64,000 nucleotides of DNA from Sulfitobacter sp. SK012 (GCF_003352085.1 NZ_CP025804.1:1054001-1118000), one strand, 5' to 3'. Shown: positions 25,086-34,127, counted from the stretch's first letter. Made by a program: numbers and translations. Notes: a model not told the origin generated them from the sequence alone.

Positions 25086-26033
25086 ATGACCCTTTCCCCC
25101 ATGGATACGGCGGCCAGTAAAACGCCCGAGAGCATGGCCAAACGCATTCGCGGACTGTCCGATCGGACAATCGCGTGGATATTCGTCGCACCGACGATCT
25201 TCCTGCTGCTCGCTGTGAATATCTTTCCGCTGATCTGGACCATCCGGCTGAGCTTTACGAATTTTCGGGTGAACCGCCCCAACAATGACGTGGAATGGGT
25301 TGGCCTACGTAACTACAAGCGTATTCTAAGCGATCCGGATGTCTGGAATACGATGCAGGCGACTGCCCACTTCTTGATCTGGACCATCGCGCTTCAAGTG
25401 CTGATTGGCTTCTTTCTCGCCTTTCTGATCAACAAGAAATTCAAAGGCAACGATATGTGGACCACGATCATCGTGTTTCCGATGATGTTGTCGCCCGCCG
25501 TTGTCGGCAACTTCTGGACGTTCCTGTACCAGCCGCAAATCGGCCTGTTTAACTACGTCGTGACCTTCTTCACAGGTGGCGATCCGGCAAGTTTCTCGAT
25601 GATTGGCGATGTGCATTTGGCACCTTGGGCCATCATTATTGCAGATACATGGATGTGGACACCCTTTGTGATGTTGATCTGTCTTGCGGGGCTTCGGTCT
25701 ATTCCTGACAGCATATACGAGGCCGCCGAATGTGACCGTGCCAGTAAATGGCGCCAGTTCTGGACGCTGACTATTCCGATGGCGCTGCCGTTCTTGATGC
25801 TGGCTGTGCTGTTCCGCGGGATCGAGAACTTTAAGATGTTCGATCTGGTTGTGCAGCTCACAGGTGGCGGTCCGGGTAACACCACGACGCTGACCTCGAT
25901 TGATTTGAAACGAGAGGCTTTTGAGAAGTGGCGCACGGGATATTCCTCTGCCTACGCTGTGATCCTCTTCGTGACCGTCTTTGGCCTTGCCTCGATCTAC
26001 GTCAAAGCCCTGAACAAGGTAAAAGAAAGATGA
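25086..26033 (+). CDS. ABC sugar permease, MalF-type
   Basis: 315 aa from the ATG at 25086. It has six membrane segments, starting with TIAWIFVAPTIFLLLAVNIF. The ABC-permease EAA loop is EAAECDRASKWRQFWTLTIP (Glu-Ala-Ala, then Gly replaced by Cys-Asp), which docks to the ATPase. It forms a heterodimer with the next permease, whose start overlaps this stop by 4 bases (ATGA). The substrate follows the upstream binding protein. Confidence 0.9.
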   Translation: MTLSPMDTAASKTPESMAKRIRGLSDRTIAWIFVAPTIFLLLAVNIFPLIWTIRLSFTNFRVNRPNNDVEWVGLRNYKRILSDPDVWNTMQATAHFLIWTIALQVLIGFFLAFLINKKFKGNDMWTTIIVFPMMLSPAVVGNFWTFLYQPQIGLFNYVVTFFTGGDPASFSMIGDVHLAPWAIIIADTWMWTPFVMLICLAGLRSIPDSIYEAAECDRASKWRQFWTLTIPMALPFLMLAVLFRGIENFKMFDLVVQLTGGGPGNTTTLTSIDLKREAFEKWRTGYSSAYAVILFVTVFGLASIYVKALNKVKER

Positions 26034-26968
26034 GTTTTTCAGTCACAGAGCCCACCAAGGGCACCAAGTGGTTCGCCGGAATTTTGGTGATTGGCTATGC
26101 CTGCATCACGCTTGTCCCTTTGCTTTGGATCATCGCGACAGGGTTCAAATCCCCAACAGATTCTATCGCCTACCCGCCCGTGGTGGTGTTCGAGCCGACG
26201 CTGGAAGGTTATGTGAACCTGTTCACTGACCGGACCCGTGCAACGCCTGACATGCTAGAGGCCGCTGGTCCTGCGGAAACATGGTACGACAAGATCACGC
26301 GCGAACGTGGCACAGTTATCTCTGGCCCATCACGCTATGGCGAGCGGTTCTTGAACTCGGTCATTATCGGGTTTGGGTCGACGGCCCTGTGTATGGTCTT
26401 GGGCACAATGGCAGCCTACGCTTTCAGTCGGTTCAAAGTGCCGCTCAAAGATGACTTGCTGTTCTTCATCCTGTCGACACGGATGATGCCACCCATCGCG
26501 GTTGCTATCCCGATCTTCCTGATGTTCCGTAATCTGGGGCTGAACGACACCCATCTTGGCATGATCCTGCTGTACACAGCTGTGAATCTGTCGCTGTCGG
26601 TCTGGTTGCTGAAAGGCTTCATCGATGAGATCCCGATCGAGTACGAAGAAGCGGCATTGATCGACGGCTACACTCGGTTCCAAGCCTTTTACAAAGTGGT
26701 CTTGCCACAAGCAGCCACTGGCATCGCATCCACAGCAATCTTTTGTCTGATCTTTGCGTGGAACGAATATGCGTTTGCTGTTCTGTTGACGTCTGGCACG
26801 GCGCAAACGGCACCGCCCTTTATCCCGACAATCATCGGCACCAGCGGCAAAGATTGGCCTGCGGTGGCTGCGGGTGCCACGATCTTCCTGGTGCCGGTCA
26901 TGGTCTTCACCATCCTGTTGCGCAAGCATTTGCTGCGCGGGATCACATTCGGGGCAGTCCGCAAATGA
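26030..26968 (+). CDS. ABC sugar permease, MalG-type
   Basis: 312 aa. Six membrane segments are visible, with a large periplasmic loop after the first (residues about 40-100: TDSIAYPPVVVFEPTLEGYV and a further 40 residues, longer than in typical MalG proteins). The EAA loop is EEAALIDGYTRFQAFYKVVL, with the standard EAA-x3-G pattern. The sequence AIFCLIFAWNEYAFAVLLTS marks a late helix. Start and stop both overlap neighbours by ATGA, so translation is coupled along the operon. Confidence 0.9.
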   Translation: MSFSVTEPTKGTKWFAGILVIGYACITLVPLLWIIATGFKSPTDSIAYPPVVVFEPTLEGYVNLFTDRTRATPDMLEAAGPAETWYDKITRERGTVISGPSRYGERFLNSVIIGFGSTALCMVLGTMAAYAFSRFKVPLKDDLLFFILSTRMMPPIAVAIPIFLMFRNLGLNDTHLGMILLYTAVNLSLSVWLLKGFIDEIPIEYEEAALIDGYTRFQAFYKVVLPQAATGIASTAIFCLIFAWNEYAFAVLLTSGTAQTAPPFIPTIIGTSGKDWPAVAAGATIFLVPVMVFTILLRKHLLRGITFGAVRK

Positions 26969-27153
26969 TGAACATACTCAACGGTTTGCTGCGGTTCCGC
27001 CGTGGCCCATGGGAAATGCTGGCGACAATTCTGATTGCTGTGGGGGTCGTCATGTTGATGCAACCCTTCGCCATCGGGCTCTACAGCTATTCCTTCATTG
27101 TCACCCTTGTCGGCACGGTGATGTTCATCATCGTCAGCCATTTTCCGGAGTAA
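26965..27153 (+). CDS. Small membrane protein of the ABC operon
   Basis: 62 aa, starting MMNILNGLLRFRRGPWEM, with two membrane helices (LATILIAVGVVMLMQPFAI and SFIVTLVGTVMFIIVSHF). It overlaps the MalG-type stop by 4 bases and is followed by the ATPase gene after two bases. Comparable small proteins accompany glycerol-type ABC transporters in Rhizobiales (GlpU, DUF2160), but this one is not clearly a member. It is probably an accessory subunit of the transporter. Confidence 0.7.
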   Translation: MMNILNGLLRFRRGPWEMLATILIAVGVVMLMQPFAIGLYSYSFIVTLVGTVMFIIVSHFPE

Positions 27154-27155
27154 TC

Positions 27156-28253
27156 ATGGCACAGATACGTATTGAAAACGTGCGCAAGGACTTTGGCTCG
27201 TTCAACGCGGTGAAGTCATCGACGTTCACAATTGAAGACGGCGAGTTCTTCATGCTGCTGGGGCCTTCGGGCTGCGGCAAGACCACGACATTGCGAATGA
27301 TGGCGGGGCTTGAGCTGCCAACATCGGGCGAGATTTATATCGATGGTGAAGAGGTCGGCATGAAACCGGCATCCCAGCGTGATATTGCTTTCGTGTTCCA
27401 GATGTTCGCCCTGTATCCGCATTTGAATGTGGGCAAAAACATCAGCTATCCGTTGCGGTGTCAGGGCATGCCCAAGGCGCAGGTGAAAAAGAAAGTCGGC
27501 GAGATCGCCGAGATCCTTGGCATCACCGATATCTTGAAAAAACCTGTCGGTGGCCTGTCAGGTGGTGACCGTCAACGTGTGGCCCTTGGCCGTGCGATTG
27601 TGCGTGACCCCAAGGCGTTCTTCATGGACGAACCGCTTGGTGCATTGGACGCGGAATTCCGCGAGCACATGTCTGAAGAACTGCGCGCCTTGCATGATCG
27701 CATGAACGCAACAACGGTTTATGTGACCCATGACCAGCTTGAGGCGATGCAGATGGGGGACAAGATCGTCGTGATGAACCACGGATCAGTCGAACAATTC
27801 GGCGTACCGCAGGACATTTACGATTGGCCGGCGACAAAATTTGTGGCTCAATTTATTGGCTCGCCGTGCATGAATTTCCTCGATTTTCAGGGGATGATTG
27901 GCAAGGGCGGAAACGAAGTACGCCTCAATGATATCTCTTTAAGCGTGCCAAAAAGTATCGATGGCGCGAATGGTGCGATCTCATTCGGTGTGCGACCTGA
28001 ACACGTAAAACTGGACGATGCGGCCGCGTATCGCGGGCGGATCAAGGCGACCGAGTATTTGGGTACAACGCAGATCGTGACGCTTGAAACGGCCAACGGC
28101 GAAATCAAGGCCCGCGTTGCAAGCTCGGAAAACGTGAAAGTCGGTGATCAAACCGGCCTTACGTTCGACCCTCGGACAATCACTTTGTTTGACGCAGAAA
28201 CCGGTGCGGCATTGCGCAGCCAAGCCAACGGAGGAGTGCTAGTCCATGGCTGA
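27156..28253 (+). CDS. ABC transporter ATPase, MalK/UgpC-type (first)
   Basis: 365 aa from the ATG at 27156. Walker A GPSGCGKTT, Q-loop VFQMFALYPHL, signature LSGGDRQRVALGRA, Walker B AFFMDEPLGALD and switch His in YVTHDQLEAMQMGD are all present. A TOBE/OB domain follows (FGVRPEHVKLDDA). It energises import through the two permeases. The operon encodes a second, different ATPase directly after it, so the transporter probably uses an ATPase heterodimer, as in glycerol ABC systems. Confidence 0.9.
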   Translation: MAQIRIENVRKDFGSFNAVKSSTFTIEDGEFFMLLGPSGCGKTTTLRMMAGLELPTSGEIYIDGEEVGMKPASQRDIAFVFQMFALYPHLNVGKNISYPLRCQGMPKAQVKKKVGEIAEILGITDILKKPVGGLSGGDRQRVALGRAIVRDPKAFFMDEPLGALDAEFREHMSEELRALHDRMNATTVYVTHDQLEAMQMGDKIVVMNHGSVEQFGVPQDIYDWPATKFVAQFIGSPCMNFLDFQGMIGKGGNEVRLNDISLSVPKSIDGANGAISFGVRPEHVKLDDAAAYRGRIKATEYLGTTQIVTLETANGEIKARVASSENVKVGDQTGLTFDPRTITLFDAETGAALRSQANGGVLVHG

Positions 28254-29241
28254 AGTGACTCTAAACGGGATATCTAAATCCTACGGCGCAGAGGTCGCGC
28301 TTGATAATGTAACGATGACCATTCCTGATGGTGCGTTTGTTGTTCTGCTGGGCCCGACTGGGGCTGGAAAGACGACGACGTTGCGCATGGTGTCAGGGCT
28401 AGACAAGCCTGATACTGGCAGCGTTACGATTGGTGGGCGCGATGTCGCGTCGTTCACACCCGCACAACGTGATGTCGCGATGGTGTTCCAGCAGTACTCG
28501 CTTTATCCGCACCTGACCGTACGACAGAACCTTGAATTCCCGTTGAAATCGCCAATCTTGCGGACACCTCAGGCGGAGATAAATCGCAAGGTAAATGCAG
28601 TCGCAGAGGTTTTGCAGATCAGCCACAAGCTCGACAACAAAGCGACTGCTTTGTCGGGCGGCGAAATGCAGCGTGTGTCAATTGGACGTGCTTTGGTACG
28701 CGAGCCGTCGGTTTATTTGATGGACGAACCGCTTAGCTCTCTGGATGCGAAGCTGCGATCGGACCTGCGTATTGAGTTGAAAAGCATTCAAGCGGATTCA
28801 GGTGCGACGATGCTTTACGTCACGCACGATCAAACCGAAGCGATGACCATGGCGACACATGTTGGTGTGCTGGACGATGGTAAGTTGGTTCAATTCGGCA
28901 GCCCGCGCGAAATCTATGAAGACCCTATCAGCATTTATGCCGCCAGTCGTTTGGGGCAGCCACGTATCAATGTCTTACCATCTGACGTTTTTGGCGGCGC
29001 GCCTGACAAGGCGACACATATTGGCCTGCGGCCAGAGCAAATCATACAAGGCGAAGGCGAAGACAGCTTTGTGCAACGCGTTGAACATTTGGGCGATCAA
29101 ACGCGCTTGCACCTGTCGTTCAAGTCGCACGACCTTATTACGGTGACGGATGCGCACACCGATCTGAAAGAAGGCGATATCATCCAGATCCGTCCCGAAA
29201 ACCCATTCTTTTTTGACGCCGCTGGTGCGCGCATTTCGTAG
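28246..29241 (+). CDS. ABC transporter ATPase, MalK/UgpC-type (second)
   Basis: 331 aa. Walker A GPTGAGKTT, Q-loop VFQQYSLYPHL, signature LSGGEMQRVSIGRA, Walker B VYLMDEPLSSLD and switch YVTHDQTEAMTM are complete. A shorter TOBE domain has HIGLRPEQIIQGEG. The start overlaps the first ATPase stop by 8 bases. The two ATPases differ clearly in sequence, so this is not a recent duplication. Confidence 0.9.
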   Translation: MAEVTLNGISKSYGAEVALDNVTMTIPDGAFVVLLGPTGAGKTTTLRMVSGLDKPDTGSVTIGGRDVASFTPAQRDVAMVFQQYSLYPHLTVRQNLEFPLKSPILRTPQAEINRKVNAVAEVLQISHKLDNKATALSGGEMQRVSIGRALVREPSVYLMDEPLSSLDAKLRSDLRIELKSIQADSGATMLYVTHDQTEAMTMATHVGVLDDGKLVQFGSPREIYEDPISIYAASRLGQPRINVLPSDVFGGAPDKATHIGLRPEQIIQGEGEDSFVQRVEHLGDQTRLHLSFKSHDLITVTDAHTDLKEGDIIQIRPENPFFFDAAGARIS

Positions 29242-29251
29242 GAGAGACACC

Positions 29252-30871
29252 ATGAAACAGTTTATCAATGCCAAACAGGACATGGTGACCGAAGCGATTG
29301 ACGGCACCATTGCTGCGTCGGGCGGAACACTTACACGGCTTGACGGTTATCCTCATATCCGCGTGGTCGTGCGGTCGGATTGGGACAAATCAAAGGTGGC
29401 TTTGGTGTCTGGCGGCGGGTCCGGCCACGAGCCGGCACACGCTGGGTTCGTCGGTGAAGGCATGTTGACAGCAGCCGTCTGCGGCGATGTTTTCGCATCA
29501 CCGTCAGTTGACGCTGTCTTGGCTGCTATCTTGGCCGTGACAGGTCCGGCGGGCTGTTTGCTGATCGTGAAAAACTACACGGGCGATCGCTTGAACTTTG
29601 GCTTGGCTGCGGAACGTGCGCGGGCGTTTGGTCATAAAGTCACAGTCGTCATTGTGGACGACGACATTGCACTTCCGGACTTGCCCCAAGCGCGTGGTCT
29701 TGCCGGTACACTCTTCGTCCACAAAATCGCAGGTGCTATGGCGGCGAGCGGTGCCAATCTTGATGCGTGCACAATTGCAGCAAAGCGGGTGATTGCATCA
29801 ACTCGCAGCATCGGGCTGTCGCTTGATACCTGTTCCGTCCCCGGCTCTTTGAAAGAAGATCGTATTCCGCCTGGCATGGCAGAGCTTGGCCTTGGCATTC
29901 ACGGTGAAGCTGGCGTTGAACAAGTTGCCTCTGCGGGGGCAGTGGATGCAATCGCGAAGGTGACAGAAAAGCTAAGCGTCGATATGCCGAAAACGCCGCA
30001 TGTTGTTTTGATCAACAACCTTGGCGGGGCATCCTGCCTTGAAATGGCAATTTTGACGGACAGCCTTTTGTCCTCCGACTTTGGGCAGAATATCAGCCTT
30101 GTTGTCGGCCCGAGCACGATGATGACCGCTCTTGATATGCACGGTTTCTCGGTTTCGGTTTGCGAGCTTGCGGATGGAGATGAAAAGTTTCTGAAAGAAG
30201 CCGCTCAGGTGCTTGCATGGCCCGGTTGTCGGTCCGTTGATAAGCCTGTGGTCTTGCCGCTGCCCGATGGTTTGACACCGATCCGGGCACCAGCGTCTGC
30301 ACATGCGCCAACAAAGGCATTTTTGACGAATTGCTGTGAAGTATTGATTGCTTCTGAGGGTGATCTGAACCTGCTAGATGCTAAATCTGGCGATGGTGAC
30401 ACTGGGTCAACCTTGGCTGGTGCATCGCGCGCGCTGATTGGGGCGATGGATACATTGCCGCTTGCAGATCACACGCAGCTTTACCGTGCCATTGGGTTGG
30501 AACTAAGCCAAACCATGGGCGGGTCATCAGGGGTGTTGCTTGCCATCTTCTTTGCGGCAGCAGGCGACGCATCATCATCGGGTCAGACGATGCGCGACGC
30601 TTTGATTTCTGGTCTTGACCGGATGCGTCAAATTGGCGGTGCTAATCCAGGTGACCGGACTATGGTTGACGCGTTGTTGCCGGCTTTGGACGCTTTGAAT
30701 GACGGTTTGCCATCCGCTGCTACAGCTGCCCGCAAAGGCGCGCAATATACAGCCTCGCTGACCTCCGCAAAGGCAGGGCGCGCAAGCTACATCAACGCAG
30801 AACAGCTTGACGGTCATATCGACCCGGGCGCTGAAGCTGTTGCGCGGTTGTTCGAGCATTTGGCCAGCTGA
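29252..30871 (+). CDS. dhaKL: ATP-dependent dihydroxyacetone kinase (DhaK-DhaL fusion)
   Basis: 539 aa from the ATG at 29252, with GGAGAG upstream. It phosphorylates dihydroxyacetone (or a related ketotriose/tetrose) with ATP. The N-terminal DhaK domain shows VSGGGSGHEPAHAGFVG and the substrate-binding His in LGIHGEAG (about residue 217). The C-terminal DhaL domain (from about 350) shows the metal-binding Asp cluster LDAKSGDGDTGSTLA, TMGGSSGVLLAIFF and GDRTMVDALLPAL. It lies at the end of the ABC operon, so imported substrate, or a product of it, is trapped as a phosphate. The following fructose-bisphosphatase remnant fits a path to hexose phosphates. Confidence 0.92.
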   Translation: MKQFINAKQDMVTEAIDGTIAASGGTLTRLDGYPHIRVVVRSDWDKSKVALVSGGGSGHEPAHAGFVGEGMLTAAVCGDVFASPSVDAVLAAILAVTGPAGCLLIVKNYTGDRLNFGLAAERARAFGHKVTVVIVDDDIALPDLPQARGLAGTLFVHKIAGAMAASGANLDACTIAAKRVIASTRSIGLSLDTCSVPGSLKEDRIPPGMAELGLGIHGEAGVEQVASAGAVDAIAKVTEKLSVDMPKTPHVVLINNLGGASCLEMAILTDSLLSSDFGQNISLVVGPSTMMTALDMHGFSVSVCELADGDEKFLKEAAQVLAWPGCRSVDKPVVLPLPDGLTPIRAPASAHAPTKAFLTNCCEVLIASEGDLNLLDAKSGDGDTGSTLAGASRALIGAMDTLPLADHTQLYRAIGLELSQTMGGSSGVLLAIFFAAAGDASSSGQTMRDALISGLDRMRQIGGANPGDRTMVDALLPALDALNDGLPSAATAARKGAQYTASLTSAKAGRASYINAEQLDGHIDPGAEAVARLFEHLAS

Positions 30872-30872
30872 C

Positions 30873-31140
30873 ATGCAGCCTAGAGCCTTAAGTGAATACC
30901 TTGCCCGCAACGCGAGCGAGGTAGCTCTTGCTGACCTGATCGAACGCATCGCGAGCGCTTGCTAATCCATATCCGACCTCGTCAACGCAAGTGCGCTGGA
31001 CGGTCATCAAGGGTCCACTAACGAGATTAATCCACAAGGAGAAGAGCAAAAGCCTCTCGATATCCTCGCGGACGAGGTATTTGTGCGATGTAGCAGCGCC
31101 AATGACAGCCTTTCTGCGCTGATCTCTGAAGAGGTGGAAG
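30873..31140 (+). pseudogene. fbp: Class I fructose-1,6-bisphosphatase, N-terminal fragment with nonsense codon
   Basis: A frame beginning one base after the kinase stop reads MQPRALSEYLARNASEVALA, then DLIERIASAC and TAA at 30963. In the same frame it continues SISDLVNASALDGHQ, NEINPQGEEQKPLDILADE, VFVRCSSAND and SALISEEVEG. N-x-x-GE-x-QK-x-LDI-x-(A)D and the late SEE are typical of the metal- and substrate-binding N-terminus of class I FBPase. The gene is broken twice: by the in-frame TAA, and by the IS6 element that begins at 31141 and removes the C-terminal two thirds. Its gluconeogenic role here is lost. Confidence 0.75.
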
Positions 31141-31958
31141 GGCACTGTCAGAAGAAAACTGGTTGAGGCGGGCAGGGGGGACGCCTAGCGTCGCCGGATG
31201 ACAAAGCGCTCCCCTTTTCGCTACTTTAAGACGTCCCCCGAAATCATCCGCCTGGCGGTTATGATGTATATGCGTTATCCACTTTCACTACGAAATGTGG
31301 AGGATCTGCTGCACGAACGCGGCATCGAGATCAGCCACGAGACGGTTCGATTTTGGTGGAACCGTTTCGGCCCGTTGTTTGCCGCGGAGATCCGAAGAAA
31401 ACGGGTTCAGCACCTTCGCGCTCATTCGAATTGGCAATGGCACTTGGACGAAGTGTTCGTAAAAATCAACGGAGAAACCCACTATCTCTGGCGGGCTGTG
31501 GATCACGAAGGCGAAGTGTTGGAAAGCCACGTTACGAAGCGCCGAGATCGAAAAGCAGCATTGAAATTCCTCAGAAAAACAATGAAACGATATGGTCCAC
31601 CATATGTCATCGTGACCGATCTACTGCGGTCTTACGGCGCCGCGATGAAGGTTATCGGCAATGTGGGCAAACAGGAAACCGGCCGCTGGCTGAATAACCG
31701 GGCCGAGAATTCACATCAGCCTTTTCGACGAAGAGAGCGGGGGATGCTGCGCTTCAGAGGAACGCGAACATTGCAGAAATTCGTCTCCGTCCACTCTTCG
31801 GTCCACAATCATTTCAACCAGGAACGTCACCTCTACAGCCGGGAATACTTCAAGCTGAACCGAACCGCCGCTCTCACCGAGTGGCGTCAGTTGGGCATGG
31901 CATAAAGGGCAGTTTCATTGTACTTGCAGAGACTGGTTTGCATTGGTCTGACAGCACC
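31141..31958 (+). mobile_element. IS6-family insertion sequence, copy 1
   Basis: 818 bp bounded by 12-bp inverted repeats GGCACTGTCAGA (31141-31152) and TCTGACAGCACC (31947-31958). It carries one transposase gene. The flanking octamers (GGTGGAAG and TAAAGTGG) differ, so no target duplication remains. It cuts the fructose-bisphosphatase gene on the left. A second copy lies at 48266-49083 in the same orientation. Confidence 0.85.
31198..31905 (+). CDS. IS6-family transposase, copy 1
   Basis: 235-aa DDE transposase. An N-terminal zinc/HTH-like region (SPEIIRLAVMMYMRYPLSLR, then NVEDLLHERGIEISHETVRF-(W)) is followed by the catalytic D in WHLDEVFVKI, D in VTDLLRSYGAA and E in NNRAENSHQPFRRRER, with spacing normal for IS6/IS26. 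It appears intact and potentially active. It differs from the second copy at about 27 of 230 positions, so the two did not arise by a recent duplication. IS6 elements form cointegrates, which fits their place at both ends of the nitrate locus. Confidence 0.92.
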   Translation: MTKRSPFRYFKTSPEIIRLAVMMYMRYPLSLRNVEDLLHERGIEISHETVRFWWNRFGPLFAAEIRRKRVQHLRAHSNWQWHLDEVFVKINGETHYLWRAVDHEGEVLESHVTKRRDRKAALKFLRKTMKRYGPPYVIVTDLLRSYGAAMKVIGNVGKQETGRWLNNRAENSHQPFRRRERGMLRFRGTRTLQKFVSVHSSVHNHFNQERHLYSREYFKLNRTAALTEWRQLGMA

Positions 31959-32151
31959 TAAAGTGGCCTTCTTTAACTACAGTTCAGCTTCTACAACCGA
32001 CCGAATTCTCATTAGTCCCAAACCTTCAAGTGCCTATTTTTCAATCGTTATGCTCTCAAGCTGCACAAAAACATAAACATACCAACAGATATTCCACATT
32101 GCTGCGTTCACGAAGATGTCCTCTCACGCAGTATAGAGCTACCCGAAAAGG

Positions 32152-32736
32152 ATGAGAAAAGACCTGAGCATCCTTGTTGTCGAAGCTGATAGCGTCAAAG
32201 CAAAAAACATTATCGACGCTCTGCTGGAGGCAGGGTGGAACTATGTGCATGCAATTGCTCAGGTTTCTGGGCTTGAGCAGTCTGTTGCAAAACATGCCCC
32301 TGACATTGTGCTGATCGATATAGCCAACCCGGACCGTGACACGCTGGAACACATAGGTGCGGTCTCTGATGCCAAATCGCGGGCTGTTGCGATGTTTGTT
32401 GATCAGACCGACCAGCATCTGACCCAAGCCGCCCTTGCCGCCGGTGTCAGCGCCTATGTTGTTGACGGGTTGCAGATGAATCGCATCAAATCGGTGATCG
32501 AAACCGCGATTGCACGGTTCCAGATGATGCGGCAGATGCAGTCGGAGCTGGATGCTGCCAAACAGGCGCTAGAGGATCGTAAAACCGTTGATCGTGCCAA
32601 GGGCATCTTGATGCGCAAGCGCTCTATACCCGAGGACGAAGCCTATAAACTGATACGCAAAGCCGCGATGGATCAGGGGCGCAAGGTTATTGATGTCGCA
32701 CAAGCATTGGTGACGGCATCGGATCTGCTGTCATGA
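32152..32736 (+). CDS. nasT: ANTAR antiterminator, NasT-type nitrate regulator
   Basis: 194 aa. The N-terminal receiver-like domain (DLSILVVEADSVKAKNIIDA, DIVLIDIANPDRDT) lacks the usual Asp in the normal loop context, as in the pseudo-receivers of NasT. The C-terminal ANTAR domain (ALEDRKTVDRAKGILMRKRS-(IPEDEAYKLIRKAAMDQ)) binds leader RNA hairpins. In known systems NasT prevents termination upstream of nas genes unless NasS holds it. nasS follows with a 4-base overlap. The likely RNA target here is the nrtA leader at 33882-34127. Confidence 0.9.
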   Translation: MRKDLSILVVEADSVKAKNIIDALLEAGWNYVHAIAQVSGLEQSVAKHAPDIVLIDIANPDRDTLEHIGAVSDAKSRAVAMFVDQTDQHLTQAALAAGVSAYVVDGLQMNRIKSVIETAIARFQMMRQMQSELDAAKQALEDRKTVDRAKGILMRKRSIPEDEAYKLIRKAAMDQGRKVIDVAQALVTASDLLS

Positions 32737-33881
32737 GCAACACCGTTTTGAACTGCGGGTATGTTCCGTTGGTCGACTCTGCGCCACTGATTATAGCACG
32801 CGAACTTGGTTTTGCTGCCGAAGAAGGTTTGGATCTTAATCTCATTCAGCAACCGTCATGGTCGGCCCTACGTGACATGCTTGCTTTAGGACATCTGGAT
32901 GCCGCACAGATGTTGTCGCCGATGCCCGTTGCCATGTCGCTCGGGCTTGGGGGATTGCCGGCAAAAATCGACAGTCTGATGGGGCTGTCGGCTAATGGCA
33001 CTGTGTTTGGTGTATCTACAAGGCTGGCAGATGCTTTGGGAATGTTGCCCTTTGGCGATCCAAATCTGTTGCTTTCCGCCTTAATAACGCGTGATCCCCA
33101 GCCCTTGCGAGTAGGTGTGCCGTTTCCCTTCTCCATGCATCGCTTGCTTCTGTCCTATTGGATTGGCACGGCTCCTGATCTAAAGGTCGAGATTGTGACC
33201 GTTCCGCCTCCGCGCATGGCGGATGCTGTCGCGGAAGGTCACGTGGATGCATTTTGGGTCGGTGAACCTTGGGGCAGTGCGATCGTCGGGCGTGGTGTCG
33301 GCAGCATCTTGATGGCGGGGCGGCATGTCTGGGGCTTTGCGCCGGAAAAAGTACTGGCGGCCCGCCATGACTGGATCGCTGATAACCCTGATACAACGCG
33401 GCAATTGATGCGTGCTGTTTACCAATCCGCCCGTTGGCTGGATCTAGAAAAGAACAAACCACTTGCCATCGAAATTCTGGGGCGCAGCGAACATCTTAAT
33501 CTCGCTCATGAGGTGATCGAACCTGCGGTTACTGGTTTTTTAACGCTGACGCAGGGCGGCACACCAACCAAAGTTGATCGGTTCTTGATGTTTCATAACC
33601 ATGCCGCGTCTTTTCCATGGCGAAGTCAGGCCGCGTGGATTGCCGGGCAACTGGGCGCGGATGCGACAGGTATCGGCCGCGCCAAACAGTGTTTTCGCAC
33701 GGATTTGTACCGCGAGAACCTTGGCCCCATCGGTGCGGACTTGCCCGGCGCGTCGGAAAAAATTGAAGGAACGATCCGCGAGGAGACTGCCGTCGCATCG
33801 TCTCGCGGTCAGATGATTCTTGCGCCGGATGCGTTTTTTGACGGCAGAACGTTCGATTTTGCGGCAACTGCTGCTGAATAA
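32733..33881 (+). CDS. nasS: NasS-type cytoplasmic nitrate/nitrite sensor
   Basis: 382 aa of the NrtA/CmpA binding-protein family but without a signal peptide (MSNTVLNCGYVPLVDSAPLI), so it stays in the cytoplasm. Motifs shared with NrtA include GFAAEEGLDLNLIQQPSW, DAAQMLSPMPVAMSLG, VPFPFSMHRLLLSYWIG, VTVPPPRMADAVAEGHVDAF and WVGEPWGSAIV. In characterised NasST systems it sequesters NasT when nitrate or nitrite is absent and frees it when the ligand binds. It overlaps nasT by ATGA. Confidence 0.9.
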   Translation: MSNTVLNCGYVPLVDSAPLIIARELGFAAEEGLDLNLIQQPSWSALRDMLALGHLDAAQMLSPMPVAMSLGLGGLPAKIDSLMGLSANGTVFGVSTRLADALGMLPFGDPNLLLSALITRDPQPLRVGVPFPFSMHRLLLSYWIGTAPDLKVEIVTVPPPRMADAVAEGHVDAFWVGEPWGSAIVGRGVGSILMAGRHVWGFAPEKVLAARHDWIADNPDTTRQLMRAVYQSARWLDLEKNKPLAIEILGRSEHLNLAHEVIEPAVTGFLTLTQGGTPTKVDRFLMFHNHAASFPWRSQAAWIAGQLGADATGIGRAKQCFRTDLYRENLGPIGADLPGASEKIEGTIREETAVASSRGQMILAPDAFFDGRTFDFAATAAE

Positions 33882-33974
33882 ATAGGCATTCATCCGTTGC
33901 CATCGCCGTTTTTATGCCGCAGTGCAGAAAATTGTTGAAGCTGCCGGTAAACTGTTCAATCCTTGTATCAACAC

Positions 33975-34095
33975 GTCAGACACTGCTGCCTGACTTTATT
34001 CTGCCAATGCCGGTGGAACCCTCCCAAGAGCAAAGTCGCTCGTAAGAAGCATGGAATTTTCCGTGGTGCTTACGTGCGGCTTTTTCAGTTTTTCG
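33975..34095 (+). promoter_or_regulatory. nrtA leader with candidate ANTAR hairpin and terminator
   Basis: In the 246-base gap before nrtA, a small hairpin GTCAG...CTGAC (33975-33979 and 33990-33994, 10-base loop) lies upstream. A long stem follows at 34041-34055 with 34060-34074, loop ATTT, two mismatches. After GTGCGGC come T-runs at 34081-34085 and 34091-34093. The long stem with T-tract looks like an intrinsic terminator, and the small one fits the hairpins that ANTAR proteins stabilise. This is consistent with NasT antitermination. Confidence 0.55.
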
Positions 34096-34127
34096 GGCTT
34101 TGCCCTTTCACACAAAGGACATCACAG

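Noticed and set aside
26330..26929. Long minus-strand frame opposite the MalG-type permease
   Set aside because: Antisense shadow of a clear membrane-protein gene; Gln/Asp/Arg-rich composition is the mirror of hydrophobic codons.
31133..31966. Target site duplication for IS6 copy 1
   Set aside because: Flanking octamers GGTGGAAG and TAAAGTGG do not match each other, nor the flanks of copy 2.
32733..33881. Second nitrate-binding transporter protein
   Set aside because: It has the NrtA fold but no signal peptide and is coupled to the ANTAR gene, so NasS sensor is the better call.
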